Shown here: positions 8,327-17,300 of the stretch, piece by piece
Numbering within the stretch: position 1 is the first letter of the stretch
Layout of the letters: every line of letters starts with the position of its first letter
Origin: Alkalihalobacillus sp. LMS39
Lineage (GTDB): Bacteria; Bacillota; Bacilli; Bacillales; Bacillaceae_F
Assembly (NCBI RefSeq): GCF_022812285.1
Contig: NZ_CP093300.1
Location: 1,550,001 to 1,614,000 of the forward strand
Reading direction: 5' to 3'
DNA: 64,000 bases
The notes under the pieces: model-generated
Told to the model about the DNA's origin: nothing
The model's input: the letters and a program-made list of their open reading frames with translations, nothing else
Database searches by the model: none
Position numbers and translations under genes: made by a program

Positions 8327-8972
8327 TAATATTTTGAAAAGTCTCATTACATTAAAAAAACCTGACTCTATTATCGCAGAGCAATTTGAAACGATTCGTA
8401 CCAATCTTGAATTTTCCGCTTTTGAGACAAAGGCGAAAGCGATTTTAATTACATCCCCAGCAAGGAACGAAGGAAAAACATTAGCTGGGACGAATCTGGC
8501 GTTTTCATTTGCGAAACAAGGAAAAAGTGTTCTTTTAATTGATACTGATGTTAGAAAAGGTAAACTACATGAAATATTTAAGTTGAAAAATGATGTTGGG
8601 TTAACAAATATATTGATTGGGCAAGTGAGCTATGAAGAAGCTATCATTCGTACTCATTCTTCAAAGGTTGATGTCCTCACAAGTGGTCCAGTTCCATCCA
8701 ATACAGAACGGTTATTTAGTTCAGATGCGATGGTAGAATTTATTGAAGAAGTAAAAGCGATTTATGATTATGTCATTTTTGATTCATTGCCGATTCTTGT
8801 AGGCGCCGATACGAAAACAATAGCAAGTCGTTGTGATGGTGTCATAATGGTCGTTCGAAATGGAAAAACAGAACGTGAATTGGCTCTAGAAGCGAAAGCT
8901 GTAGTAGATGTTGTAAAAGCGAATATGATTGGTGTCATTTTTAACGGAAAATCAAAGTCACTATTTTCCTAA
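8316..8972 (+). CDS. epsB: EpsB/CpsD-like tyrosine-kinase family ATPase lacking the tyrosine tail
   Basis: This is a BY-kinase-type P-loop ATPase that controls exopolysaccharide synthesis with the upstream YveK protein. Walker A is PARNEGKT (Lys54), Walker A' is LLIDTD (73-78), and Walker B is YVIFDSLP (near residue 150). A TTG start is chosen because AGAGGTG lies 6 bases ahead of it; a GTG nine bases upstream would overlap that site. The protein ends NGKSKSLFS with no tyrosine in the tail, whereas members of this family normally carry a Tyr cluster there that is autophosphorylated. It overlaps the previous gene by 11 bases. Confidence 0.85.
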   Translation: MVRNNILKSLITLKKPDSIIAEQFETIRTNLEFSAFETKAKAILITSPARNEGKTLAGTNLAFSFAKQGKSVLLIDTDVRKGKLHEIFKLKNDVGLTNILIGQVSYEEAIIRTHSSKVDVLTSGPVPSNTERLFSSDAMVEFIEEVKAIYDYVIFDSLPILVGADTKTIASRCDGVIMVVRNGKTERELALEAKAVVDVVKANMIGVIFNGKSKSLFS

Positions 8973-9053
8973 TTTTTTTACCTTGTTTGTTCTTTATTGG
9001 AAACGATAATGTTCTTAATATATATTGGTGATGTCTTCTTACCGTTATCAATG

Positions 9054-9134
9054 AAGGCACTCGGTCAATCTAAGGGTGAAATACCTTGATGCTCGTCGTC
9101 GGAGGGTTGATGTGAGGGAGGGTTAGATGCCCTT
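9054..9134 (+). ncRNA. Candidate EAR (eps-associated RNA) antitermination element
   Basis: It lies between the second and third genes of the operon, the position known for the EAR element in Bacillales eps operons. By eye, AAGGCA (9054-9059) pairs with TGCCCTT (9128-9134, one bulge) to close the element. Inside is a hairpin AAGG/CCTT (9072-9087) and then a G-rich segment with three GAGGG repeats. EAR is known to promote processive antitermination through the long operon. I identify it by position and plausible folding, not by a covariance search. Confidence 0.6.
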
Positions 9135-9148
9135 ATTTTAAAAGGTAA

Positions 9149-9245
9149 GTAGAAGAGCGATGGCTCTGCACCTGCGCGTTTCACCCTAAGAAAAGTACTT
9201 GGGGTTCACTGTTAGAAGCGGGCAGGGCTCCGCACTTCGCTTGAA
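9149..9245 (+). repeat. Dispersed repeat R1, copy lacking both ends
   Basis: It contains GAAGAGCGATGGCTCTGCAC, the block GCGCGTTTCACCC, and GCGGGCAGGGCTCCGCAC followed by TTCGCTTGAAA. This matches the middle of the full-length copy at 51784-51958. It is inserted between the EAR-like element and the epsC ribosome site. Confidence 0.75.
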
Positions 9246-9280
9246 AACGAATATTATTACTTTGAAAGGAGGAGAAGCTT

Positions 9281-11101
9281 ATGTCTTATCGTCAGCGTTT
9301 ATCGATGTTACTTGGGATTGATACAGGTTTAATTTTTGTGACGGTTTTTATTAGTAGTTTTATTATGTATGATTTTCGCTTTGTTAGTAGTCCTAGCTTT
9401 ATCGTTGTGCTATGTGGCATGTTATTGAGTCATTATATTTTTTCTTTTTTTCATAAGTTATACAAAAAAGCATGGGAGTACGCAAGCATTGGAGAGTTAA
9501 TTAGCATCGTTAAAATAGGATTCCTTTCCTTATTCATAGTAAGTATCGTTCAGTTTCTTCTAACTACAGTTGATGTTCGGTTATTAGTGATTATGTTTAT
9601 GGTTTATTTACTTATGATTGGTAGTTCTCGGTTTTGTTGGAGAATGTATCGAGATACCGTGATAAAAGACAAACAGCAAAAGAAACGAACATTAATTATT
9701 GGAGCGGGTGCTGCTGGAACAATGGTTGCGCGTCAGTTACTTTATAATCGCGAGGCTGAATTAGAGCCTGTTGCTTTTATCGATGATAATGAAAACAAAC
9801 AATTTTTGGACATCTTTGGTCTTCCTGTTGTAGGAGGAATGAACCAGTTACAAATGGTTGTTAATCAAATGGGAATTGAGCATATCATTATAGCGATCCC
9901 ATCATTACAACGTAGGAAATTGAACGATATTTTTCAAAAATGTCTCCATACATCGGTGAAAACACAAGTAATGCCAATGTTAGAGGATATTATGACTGGA
10001 AAGGTGGAAGTAAACCAACTTCGAGATGTTCAAGTAGAAGATTTACTTGGGCGAGAACCGATAGAATTAAATATTGAATCTATTTCAGAAAAAATTACAG
10101 GAAAAGTCGTGTTAGTTACCGGAGCTGGAGGGTCAATTGGTTCAGAGATTTGCAGGCAAGTCGCGAGATTTAATCCTTCCACTCTTGTATTACTAGGACA
10201 TGGTGAAAATAGTATATATTCGATTGAAATGGAAATAAAGCCTTTGTTTTCTTCGACAAAAATACAGTTTGTTACAGAAATTTGTGATGTGCAAGATGAA
10301 CAGAAAATAAAAGAAGTGATGGGGAAATATCATCCGCATATTGTCTATCATGCCGCAGCACATAAGCATGTTCCTCTAATGGAAAGAAACCCAGAGGAAG
10401 CCGTAAAAAACAATGTGATTGGAACGATGAATGTAGCGAAAGCTGCAGACATCAGTTTAGTTGATACCTTCGTTTTAATTTCTACAGATAAGGCCGTAAA
10501 CCCAACGAGCGTCATGGGGGCAACGAAACGTTTAGCTGAAATGATAATTCAGCATATGAGCCAAACAAGTCAGACTACCTTTATTGCTGTTCGTTTTGGG
10601 AATGTATTAGGGAGTCGAGGAAGTGTCATTCCACTATTTAAAAAACAAATCGAAGCGGGTGGACCAGTGACCGTTACTCATCCGGATATGATTCGTTACT
10701 TCATGACAATCCCTGAGGCCGCAAAACTCGTCATTCAAGCTAGTAGTTTAGCAAATGGAGGAGAAATCTTTGTTTTGGATATGGGCGAACCTGTAAAAAT
10801 AGTCGATTTAGCTCAAAATTTAATTAGACTATCCGGATACAGTGTAGAAGAAATTGGGATTCATTATACGGGAATGCGTCCTGGTGAAAAATTATTTGAG
10901 GAACTTTTAAACGAAGATGAAATACACGATGAACAAATTTATCCAAAAATCTATGTTGGAAAAACAGCGCAAATTTTTATTGAAGAAATTGAAACTATTC
11001 TCCAATCCTTTTCAGTTATGGACAAAGAGACTTTAAAAGCTCAGTTATTAGAGCTCGTAAATCGCAAGCAAGTGAGGGAAAAAATCCCGATACCAAGTTA
11101 A
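9281..11101 (+). CDS. epsC: EpsC-like membrane UDP-sugar 4,6-dehydratase (CapD/FlaA1 family)
   Basis: This 606-residue protein should make a UDP-4-keto-6-deoxy sugar, the first step towards a diacetylated bacillosamine-type precursor. Four N-terminal membrane helices (about residues 10-125) precede a Rossmann-like domain (LIIGAGAAG, near 140). The catalytic SDR domain follows, with VTGAGGSIGSE (near 285), STDKAV, and MGATKR, where Met replaces the usual catalytic Tyr as in PglF/WbpM. The full length corresponds to the large membrane class. The start follows AAAGGAGGAG. EpsL, EpsM and EpsN downstream act on the same sugar pathway. Confidence 0.92.
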   Translation: MSYRQRLSMLLGIDTGLIFVTVFISSFIMYDFRFVSSPSFIVVLCGMLLSHYIFSFFHKLYKKAWEYASIGELISIVKIGFLSLFIVSIVQFLLTTVDVRLLVIMFMVYLLMIGSSRFCWRMYRDTVIKDKQQKKRTLIIGAGAAGTMVARQLLYNREAELEPVAFIDDNENKQFLDIFGLPVVGGMNQLQMVVNQMGIEHIIIAIPSLQRRKLNDIFQKCLHTSVKTQVMPMLEDIMTGKVEVNQLRDVQVEDLLGREPIELNIESISEKITGKVVLVTGAGGSIGSEICRQVARFNPSTLVLLGHGENSIYSIEMEIKPLFSSTKIQFVTEICDVQDEQKIKEVMGKYHPHIVYHAAAHKHVPLMERNPEEAVKNNVIGTMNVAKAADISLVDTFVLISTDKAVNPTSVMGATKRLAEMIIQHMSQTSQTTFIAVRFGNVLGSRGSVIPLFKKQIEAGGPVTVTHPDMIRYFMTIPEAAKLVIQASSLANGGEIFVLDMGEPVKIVDLAQNLIRLSGYSVEEIGIHYTGMRPGEKLFEELLNEDEIHDEQIYPKIYVGKTAQIFIEEIETILQSFSVMDKETLKAQLLELVNRKQVREKIPIPS

Positions 11102-11130
11102 TAAATATATAAGAAGAGTAGGTGATGGGA

Positions 11131-12303
11131 ATGCCGAGAAAAATATTATTCTGTGCTACCGTTGATTATCATTTTACAAAATTCCATATTCCTTATATGA
11201 AATGGTTTAAAGAGCAAGGGTGGGAAGTGCATGTCGCGGCTTCTGGTCAATTAGAGCTTCCGTATACAGATGTGAAATTCAGCATTCCAATCCATCGCTC
11301 TCCTTTTCGCTATTCCAACATGTTGGCTTTTCAAAAATTAAAAACCATTATTAATCAAGAAAACTATGACATTATTCATTGTCATACACCACTTGGAGGA
11401 GTGCTTGCTCGGTTAGCGGCGGTAGAAGCGAGAGCCCGGGGAACGAAAATCATCTACACTGCACATGGATTCCATTTTTATAAAGGGGCATCGCCTTTTA
11501 ATTGGATGCTTTATTATCCAATTGAAAAACAACTAGCGAAAATCACGGATTGTTTAATTACAATTAATACGGAAGATTATCTTTTAGCGAAGGAAAAAGA
11601 ATTTAAAGCGAGTTTAATTGAACATGTTCATGGTGTGGGGGTCAACACAGAACGGTTTACACCGATGGACGAACAAACAAAAAAGGCGACTAGAGAAACT
11701 TATCGTTATAAAGACGATGAGTTTTTATTAATTTATGCGGCAGAATTTAACCATAACAAAAATCAAAAATTTCTAATGCAAGCGATTGAACAATTAAAAA
11801 AAGAAATCCCAAAAGTTCGATTGCTACTAGCAGGGGAAGGACCAACATTACAACAATGCCAAGTTGAAATGTTTCGGTTAGGCATAGCAAGCTCCGTTGA
11901 TTTCCTTGGACAACGCGAAGACATTGATACGCTCTTACCGATGTGCGATGTTGCCGTAGCTTCTAGTTTAAGAGAGGGGTTACCAGTAAATGTCATGGAA
12001 GCTATGGCGTGCGGGCTCCCAGTTGTTGCGGTAACGAATCGAGGCCACCGCGAATTAGTGGAACATGAAGTGAATGGCTATTTAGTAGAGCGGGATGATG
12101 TGAGTGGGTTTGTGGAGAAGATATTAACCCTTTATCAAAATAAAACTTTAAAACAACAGTTAGGAAAAGAAAGTCGAAGTAGGGTTAGTCATTTTTCACT
12201 TGTAAAAGTACAAAAAGAACTAGAAAGTGTATATGCCCCTTTTATGTTAGGAGAAGATTATGAAGAAGAAACCAAAGATCAGTATCATCATACCCCTATA
12301 TAA
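11131..12303 (+). CDS. epsD: EpsD-like family 4 glycosyltransferase
   Basis: This is a cytoplasmic GT-B glycosyltransferase of about 390 residues. It opens PRKILFCATVDYHFTKFH and continues HIPYMKWFKEQGWEVHVAA, closely matching the start of B. subtilis EpsD. The C-terminal half has the nucleotide-sugar signature EGLPVNVMEAMACGLPVV (near residue 290), including the family 4 E-x7-E motif. Two earlier in-frame starts at 11122 and 11125 exist; this ATG is best spaced from AGGTGAT. Its 3' end overlaps the next gene by 44 bases. The donor and acceptor are unknown. Confidence 0.88.
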   Translation: MPRKILFCATVDYHFTKFHIPYMKWFKEQGWEVHVAASGQLELPYTDVKFSIPIHRSPFRYSNMLAFQKLKTIINQENYDIIHCHTPLGGVLARLAAVEARARGTKIIYTAHGFHFYKGASPFNWMLYYPIEKQLAKITDCLITINTEDYLLAKEKEFKASLIEHVHGVGVNTERFTPMDEQTKKATRETYRYKDDEFLLIYAAEFNHNKNQKFLMQAIEQLKKEIPKVRLLLAGEGPTLQQCQVEMFRLGIASSVDFLGQREDIDTLLPMCDVAVASSLREGLPVNVMEAMACGLPVVAVTNRGHRELVEHEVNGYLVERDDVSGFVEKILTLYQNKTLKQQLGKESRSRVSHFSLVKVQKELESVYAPFMLGEDYEEETKDQYHHTPI

Positions 12304-13333
12304 TGTTAAACAATATGTAGGAAGATGTTTAGATAGTCTAATCAATCAAACTATGAGTGAGATTGAATTCATTGTAGTCAATGATGGATCAACGGATGGT
12401 AGTGAAAAAGTTGTCATGGACTATGCGAAGAATGATGAACGGATTGTGCTAATTAATAAAGAAAACGCTGGTGTTTCCTCTGCTCGAAATAAAGGGTTAA
12501 ACTATGTCAAAGGTGAGTTCATTGGTTTCGTTGATCCAGATGATTGGGTGAATTTTGACATGTATGAAACGATGTACGAAATCGCAACAAAAGAAAAAAT
12601 GGATGTTGTTATGTGTACCTATGTAAGAGAATTTGGTACGCATTCTAAAGAGAAAACGTTTCTGACAGAGGAAAAAAAATATTATTATAATGAGGATGTA
12701 CAAAGTCAGATCATGAGAAGAATCATCGGTCCGTTGAATGCTGAAATAAGAGAACTAGAACTCTTAGATGCATATGGTACGGTATGGTCTAAACTTTATC
12801 GAACATCATTGATTAAAGAGAATAATATAACATTTACAGACTTAACGATAATAGGAACAAATGAAGATTCATTATTTAATATGGAAGTACTTTATTATAC
12901 GAAAACGTTTGTTTTGCTAAACAAACCATTATATCATTACTGGCGCCAAAATGAACAATCTGTTACTTCTACGTATAAGCCAGACCTCTTGAAGAAGTGG
13001 GGGAACCTATATGAACATATAGATTGGTTTATACAAGAAAAGCAGTTAGGTGATGATTATGTTAAAGCTTTAAATAATCGAATTAGTTTAAATACATTAG
13101 GGCTTGGATTAAATGAAATAAGTGCATCAGGAGAAACTTCAGTATTACAAAAATATAGAAATATGAAAAATATACTCCAATATAAAACGATTAAGCACGC
13201 TGTTTCGATGTTAGATATGAAGCATTTTCCTTTTGTTTGGAAAGTGTTTTATTTTTTTGTGAAACTTAAATTTACATTAGGTTATTATTTTATGATTCAA
13301 AGTATTGAGCATTTAAGAAAGATTGTAAGATAG
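12260..13333 (+). CDS. Family 2 glycosyltransferase (EpsH/EpsJ-like)
   Basis: This is a 357-residue GT-A enzyme. The first 110 residues contain SIIIPLYN, the nucleotide-binding VVNDGSTDGS, and VDPDDW carrying the DxD metal-binding acid pair. The C-terminal portion is divergent and basic, as expected for an acceptor-binding, membrane-associated end. The start is set by AGGAGAAGATT, inside the end of the previous gene. It transfers one sugar of the repeating unit; which one cannot be told. Confidence 0.88.
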   Translation: MKKKPKISIIIPLYNVKQYVGRCLDSLINQTMSEIEFIVVNDGSTDGSEKVVMDYAKNDERIVLINKENAGVSSARNKGLNYVKGEFIGFVDPDDWVNFDMYETMYEIATKEKMDVVMCTYVREFGTHSKEKTFLTEEKKYYYNEDVQSQIMRRIIGPLNAEIRELELLDAYGTVWSKLYRTSLIKENNITFTDLTIIGTNEDSLFNMEVLYYTKTFVLLNKPLYHYWRQNEQSVTSTYKPDLLKKWGNLYEHIDWFIQEKQLGDDYVKALNNRISLNTLGLGLNEISASGETSVLQKYRNMKNILQYKTIKHAVSMLDMKHFPFVWKVFYFFVKLKFTLGYYFMIQSIEHLRKIVR

Positions 13334-13344
13334 GGGTGATGATT

Positions 13345-14472
13345 TTGAAGCCATTTCGAATACTGCAAGTAGTGACGATTATGAATCGTGGCGGTTTAGA
13401 AACGATGCTCATGAATTATTATAGACAAATGGACCGAACGAAAATTCAGTTTGATTTTATGGTGCATCGAAACGAACAAGGTCATTATGATGAAGAAATT
13501 ATTAAAATGGGTGGAAGAATTATCACTATGCCTTCTATTCGTCCAGGTCATTATCGAAGGTATTTTCAATTACTAGATGATTTTTTTAAACATAATACAG
13601 AGTATAAAGTGGTGCATTCACACATAAATGAAAACAGTAGCTTTGTGTTAAAAGCAGCTAAAGAACATGGTGTTCCGTGTAGAATTGCGCATAGTCATTT
13701 AAGTGATTTAGGCATTGATATTAAATTGCCATTTCGTATGTATGCTAGATATATGATGAAAGATAATGCAAACCAATATTTTGCTTGTTCTGAAAAAGCT
13801 GGAGAATGGTTGTTTGGAAAGAAAAAAGTTAAAGTGTTAAATAATGCTGTAAATGCAAAAGAATTTCAATATAGTGAGCAAGTTAGAAACAATCTCCGAA
13901 CAGAACTGAACTTAAAGGATAAGCTAGTAATTGGGCATATCGGTAGATTTAACAAACAAAAAAATCACACCTTTTTAATTGATATCTTTCAACAGGTTAA
14001 AAAGCAGAAACCACACTCAGTTTTACTATTAGTGGGTGATGGTCATTTGCGACCGCAAATTGAAAAGAAAGTCCATGACTTAGGTCTAGGAGATTCTGTA
14101 CGATTTTTAGGTGTGCGTAATGATATTGCCTCATTAATGCAAGCTATGGACTTATTTTTATTTCCATCGTTATTTGAAGGGTTACCTGTTGTATTAGTTG
14201 AGGCTCAGGCTGCTGGATTACAGTGTATTGTATCAAATACAATTACAAAAGAAGCAAAAATAACAAAAAATGTACATTTTGTAAAACTTCTAGATTCAGC
14301 AACAGATTGGGCAAACAAGGTTCTATCGACCTCAACAGAACATATGAATACATTTCATGTCTTGAGAGAAAAAGGGTATGATACGACAACAATGGCAGAT
14401 TGGCTGACTGGTTATTATACAGCTTATTGTAAAAGGGAATTTTCAAGTACGAAGTTGGAGGCCGTAACATGA
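13345..14472 (+). CDS. epsF: EpsF-like family 4 glycosyltransferase
   Basis: This GT-B enzyme of about 375 residues resembles B. subtilis EpsF at the N-terminus (MNRGGLETMLMNYYRQM, then KIQFDFMVHR). The C-terminal half has IGHIGRFNKQKNH, a typical GT4 donor-domain start, and LFPSLFEGLPVVLVEAQAAG with the E-x7-E motif. A TTG start best suits the GGGGTGAT ribosome site; an ATG at 13339 lies too close to it. It overlaps the next start by four bases (ATGA). Confidence 0.85.
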   Translation: MKPFRILQVVTIMNRGGLETMLMNYYRQMDRTKIQFDFMVHRNEQGHYDEEIIKMGGRIITMPSIRPGHYRRYFQLLDDFFKHNTEYKVVHSHINENSSFVLKAAKEHGVPCRIAHSHLSDLGIDIKLPFRMYARYMMKDNANQYFACSEKAGEWLFGKKKVKVLNNAVNAKEFQYSEQVRNNLRTELNLKDKLVIGHIGRFNKQKNHTFLIDIFQQVKKQKPHSVLLLVGDGHLRPQIEKKVHDLGLGDSVRFLGVRNDIASLMQAMDLFLFPSLFEGLPVVLVEAQAAGLQCIVSNTITKEAKITKNVHFVKLLDSATDWANKVLSTSTEHMNTFHVLREKGYDTTTMADWLTGYYTAYCKREFSSTKLEAVT

Positions 14473-15380
14473 ATCCGACTCTAACAGTATTTACTCCGAC
14501 ATTTAATCGAGCCTATTGTTTAAATAAGTGTTATGAAAGTCTTGTAAGACAAACGAGTCAAGATTTTTTATGGCTTATTATTGATGATGGTTCTACAGAC
14601 AATACACCGCTATTAGTGGAGGAATGGATAAGAGAAGACAAAGTTAAAATTTCTTATTACTACCAGGACAATCAAGGGATGCATGGTGCACATAATACCG
14701 CCTACGAGAAGATAGAAACAGAACTTAATGTTTGTATTGATTCGGACGACTTTATGTCAGATGATGCTGTCGAAAAAATTGTTTCTTTTTGGACAAAACA
14801 TGGGAGTGACTCATTGGCAGGCATTGTTGCACTTGATGCGACACCAACGGGTGAAATAATTGGGACTACACTGCCAACTTCTCTTACAGCAGCAACTCTC
14901 ACTGAATTATATGGAAAGTACAAGATAAAAGGTGACAAGAAGCTCGTTTATCGAACAAAGTTAATGAAAGAAACGCCACCATATCCTTTATTCGTTGGGG
15001 AAAAATATTGTCCTTTAAGTTATAAGTATATTTTAATAGATCAAAAATGCCCGTTATTATTAATGAATGAGATCGTTTGTTATGTCGATTACCAAACAGA
15101 CGGATCAAGTATGAATATGATTCATCAATATAAGAAAAATCCTCGAGGGTTTTCTTTTTTTCGAAAGGTTGCAATGAAGTATGCACCAACATATAAAGAA
15201 AGAGTAAGAGAAACGATTCATTATATTTCAAGCAACTTATTAATAAGGAACTTTCATTATATTGCAGAGTCACCTTGTAAATTTACGACGTTTCTTTTTT
15301 CACCAGCAGGTTGGTTATTGTATTTATATATTATTAATACAGAAAGAAACACGATTGGAAATGTTCGAAAAAACACATAA
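14469..15380 (+). CDS. Family 2 glycosyltransferase
   Basis: This is a 303-residue GT-A enzyme. LTVFTPTFNRAYCL, WLIIDDGSTDNT and CIDSDDFM give the nucleotide-binding and DxD motifs within the first 100 residues. Its closest recognisable type is the general 'glycosyltransferase family A' group with a conserved GEKYCPLSYKY region, rather than EpsE, which lacks that part. It is translationally coupled to the EpsF-like gene. Donor and acceptor are unknown. Confidence 0.85.
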   Translation: MNPTLTVFTPTFNRAYCLNKCYESLVRQTSQDFLWLIIDDGSTDNTPLLVEEWIREDKVKISYYYQDNQGMHGAHNTAYEKIETELNVCIDSDDFMSDDAVEKIVSFWTKHGSDSLAGIVALDATPTGEIIGTTLPTSLTAATLTELYGKYKIKGDKKLVYRTKLMKETPPYPLFVGEKYCPLSYKYILIDQKCPLLLMNEIVCYVDYQTDGSSMNMIHQYKKNPRGFSFFRKVAMKYAPTYKERVRETIHYISSNLLIRNFHYIAESPCKFTTFLFSPAGWLLYLYIINTERNTIGNVRKNT

Positions 15381-15426
15381 ATCTATCTTTCGTTTTTAAT
15401 AAATGAAAGGAAATGAAGTGTAAAAA

Positions 15427-16494
15427 ATGACAGTTATGTATATGAACCTTTTGACCGTTTATGTAACGGCACTGTTTTCTAGATATTTCGCCAAAGAAAA
15501 TGAGCTAACACAAACAAAAATAATACCAAATAAATTATTGGCATTGTTTGCTTTACTGTCACTAGTGCTTGTATCAGGTCTTCGAAGTAATATAGGAGAT
15601 ACTTATTATTATGTCCATTCTTACACGATAACCGATTATACTTTTCAAAGTATTGATTTCACAGGTGATTTTGGATTTAATTTACTTCAAATGCTATTAC
15701 AACAAATTTCAAATGACCCTCAAATCTTACTCTTTGTAACAGCTCTTATTACAAATGCATTAATAGTAGGAGTGTTATATCATTACTCAAGAATGTTTGA
15801 GCTTAGTTTATATGTATATATTACATTAGGTTTTTTTTTAGTATCGATGAATGGGATACGACAGTATTTAGCTGCAGCCATCATATTTGCGGCAACAAAA
15901 TTCTTATTTGAAGGGTCTTTTAAAAAGTATTTACTTGTTGTATTACTCGCAGCAACGATTCATCAGTCTGCACTTGTATTAATTCCGATATATTTTATCG
16001 TTCGAAAACCAGCCTGGTCGAAGATGACATTTATATTGTTATTCTGCTCTATTATTATTGTTGCTGGGTTTGAAATGTTTTTATCCGTTTTATTTAACGT
16101 TTTAGGTAATACACAATATGCAGGGTATCAAAATTTTGAAGAAGGTGGGGCAAATATATTACGGGTAGTCGTTTATGCTACTCCTGTCATAATTGCTTTT
16201 TTTGGTAAAGAAAAGCTGAAAGAGATGTTCAAACATAGTGATGTAGTAGTGAATATGTCGGTTATTGCAATGCTGTTTATGATAGTATCTACACAAAATT
16301 GGATTTTTGCAAGATTTGCAATCTATTTTGGGTTATATCAATTACTTTTAATCGGATGGATAGTAAAGTTATTTATTAAAAAAGATCAAAAGTTAATTTA
16401 CTTGGGGATACTTGTTTGTTATTTTATATATTTTTATTACGAACAAGCATTGTCTTTAAATATTATATATCAAAGCAATTACTTTTCATTTTAA
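15427..16494 (+). CDS. epsG: EpsG-family exopolysaccharide polymerase
   Basis: This is a 355-residue membrane protein with about ten hydrophobic helices, including LFALLSLVLVSGLRSNIGD, the conserved family opening with the Arg-Asn/Asp motif. NGIRQYLA, near residue 140, is also a typical EpsG/Wzy-like feature. It is expected to join lipid-linked repeat units on the outer membrane face. Sequence conservation in this family is low, so the assignment relies on these motifs, topology and position. Confidence 0.82.
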   Translation: MTVMYMNLLTVYVTALFSRYFAKENELTQTKIIPNKLLALFALLSLVLVSGLRSNIGDTYYYVHSYTITDYTFQSIDFTGDFGFNLLQMLLQQISNDPQILLFVTALITNALIVGVLYHYSRMFELSLYVYITLGFFLVSMNGIRQYLAAAIIFAATKFLFEGSFKKYLLVVLLAATIHQSALVLIPIYFIVRKPAWSKMTFILLFCSIIIVAGFEMFLSVLFNVLGNTQYAGYQNFEEGGANILRVVVYATPVIIAFFGKEKLKEMFKHSDVVVNMSVIAMLFMIVSTQNWIFARFAIYFGLYQLLLIGWIVKLFIKKDQKLIYLGILVCYFIYFYYEQALSLNIIYQSNYFSF

Positions 16495-16515
16495 TAAAAA
16501 AAGAGGAAACAACAT

Positions 16516-16674
16516 ATGTCATTATTAAAAAATATCACACAACAAAAACTGTTAGAATTGCTCATAGAAATTCATGAAAAATCAACAAAAGATGAGCACG
16601 TAAACACAAAAGATGTTGTTCAAGAAATTGAACAAAGACTAAGACAAATGGTAAAACAAAACGTCATAAATTAA
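16516..16674 (+). CDS. Small helical protein of unknown function in the eps operon
   Basis: This 52-residue frame begins [19 protein letters not shown] with AGAGGAAAC ahead of the ATG, and ends 8 bases before the EpsL-like gene's upstream ATG. It lies in the operon's sense direction and closes the gap between epsG and epsL neatly. It is predicted to be almost wholly alpha-helical, with no membrane segment or known motif. I do not recognise it; it could be a regulator or adaptor, or a non-functional frame. Confidence 0.5.
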   Translation: MSLLKNITQQKLLELLIEIHEKSTKDEHVNTKDVVQEIEQRLRQMVKQNVIN

Positions 16675-16688
16675 AAAGGGGGATGGAC

Positions 16689-17300
16689 ATGAAACGATTG
16701 TTTGATATTATCGTTTCTTTTTTTCTAATTTTTTTACTGCTTCCACTCTTTTTAATTGTCACAGTATTAGTAAGAGTAAAATTAGGAACACCGATTTTAT
16801 TTAAGCAAGTGAGACCTGGGTTAAATGAAAAGCCATTTACATTGTTTAAATACCGAACGATGACAAATGAAAGAGGCAAGGATGGAAATTTACTTTCTGA
16901 TGAAATGAGATTAACGTCATTTGGTCTATTGTTACGAAAATTTAGTTTAGATGAATTGCCACAGCTATTTAATGTATTAAAAGGGGACATCAGTCTTGTT
17001 GGGCCACGTCCGCTCTTAATGGAATATTTGCCATTGTATTCTGGAGAACAACGGAAACGTCATCAAGTGCGTCCAGGTATTACAGGATGGGCACAAGTCA
17101 ATGGCCGTAACGCAGTGTCATGGGAAGAACGATTTACCTTGGATGTTTGGTATGTAGACAACTATTCTTTTTTACTTGATTTGAAAATCTTGTTTATGAC
17201 CGTTGTCAAAGTAATAAAATCTGAAGGGATTAATCAGGAAGGTCATGTGACAGTCGAAAAGTTCAGTGGAAATTCATCTGTAAATGAGGGATCGGGATGA
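16689..17300 (+). CDS. epsL: EpsL-like sugar-1-phosphate transferase (PglC type)
   Basis: This monotopic phosphoglycosyl transferase moves sugar-phosphate from a UDP-sugar to undecaprenyl phosphate, starting the repeat unit. One N-terminal hydrophobic segment (about residues 6-30) precedes the catalytic core. Family motifs are [26 protein letters not shown] (split as LDELPQL and [12 protein letters not shown]), and [14 protein letters not shown]. At about 203 residues it is the short, single-domain form. A second ATG six bases upstream sits too near the AAAAGGGGG ribosome site. It overlaps the EpsM-like gene by four bases. Confidence 0.92.
   Translation: MKRLFDIIVSFFLIFLLLPLFLIVTVLVRVKLGTPILFKQVRPGLNEKPFTLFKYRTMTNERGKDGNLLSDEMRLTSFGLLLRKFSLDELPQLFNVLKGDISLVGPRPLLMEYLPLYSGEQRKRHQVRPGITGWAQVNGRNAVSWEERFTLDVWYVDNYSFLLDLKILFMTVVKVIKSEGINQEGHVTVEKFSGNSSVNEGSG

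Larger units (their letters stand above)
8973..9280 (+). other. epsB-epsC intergenic region
   Basis: This 308-base gap contains SinR-like GTTCTTT at 8989-8995, a structured element that may be the EAR antitermination RNA (9054-9134), and an R1 dispersed repeat (9149-9245). It contains no coding sequence. Confidence 0.7.

Noticed and set aside
14899-15273. 124-codon minus-strand frame within the family 2 glycosyltransferase
   Set aside because: It is wholly antisense to a convincing gene, without a ribosome site or homology-like features.
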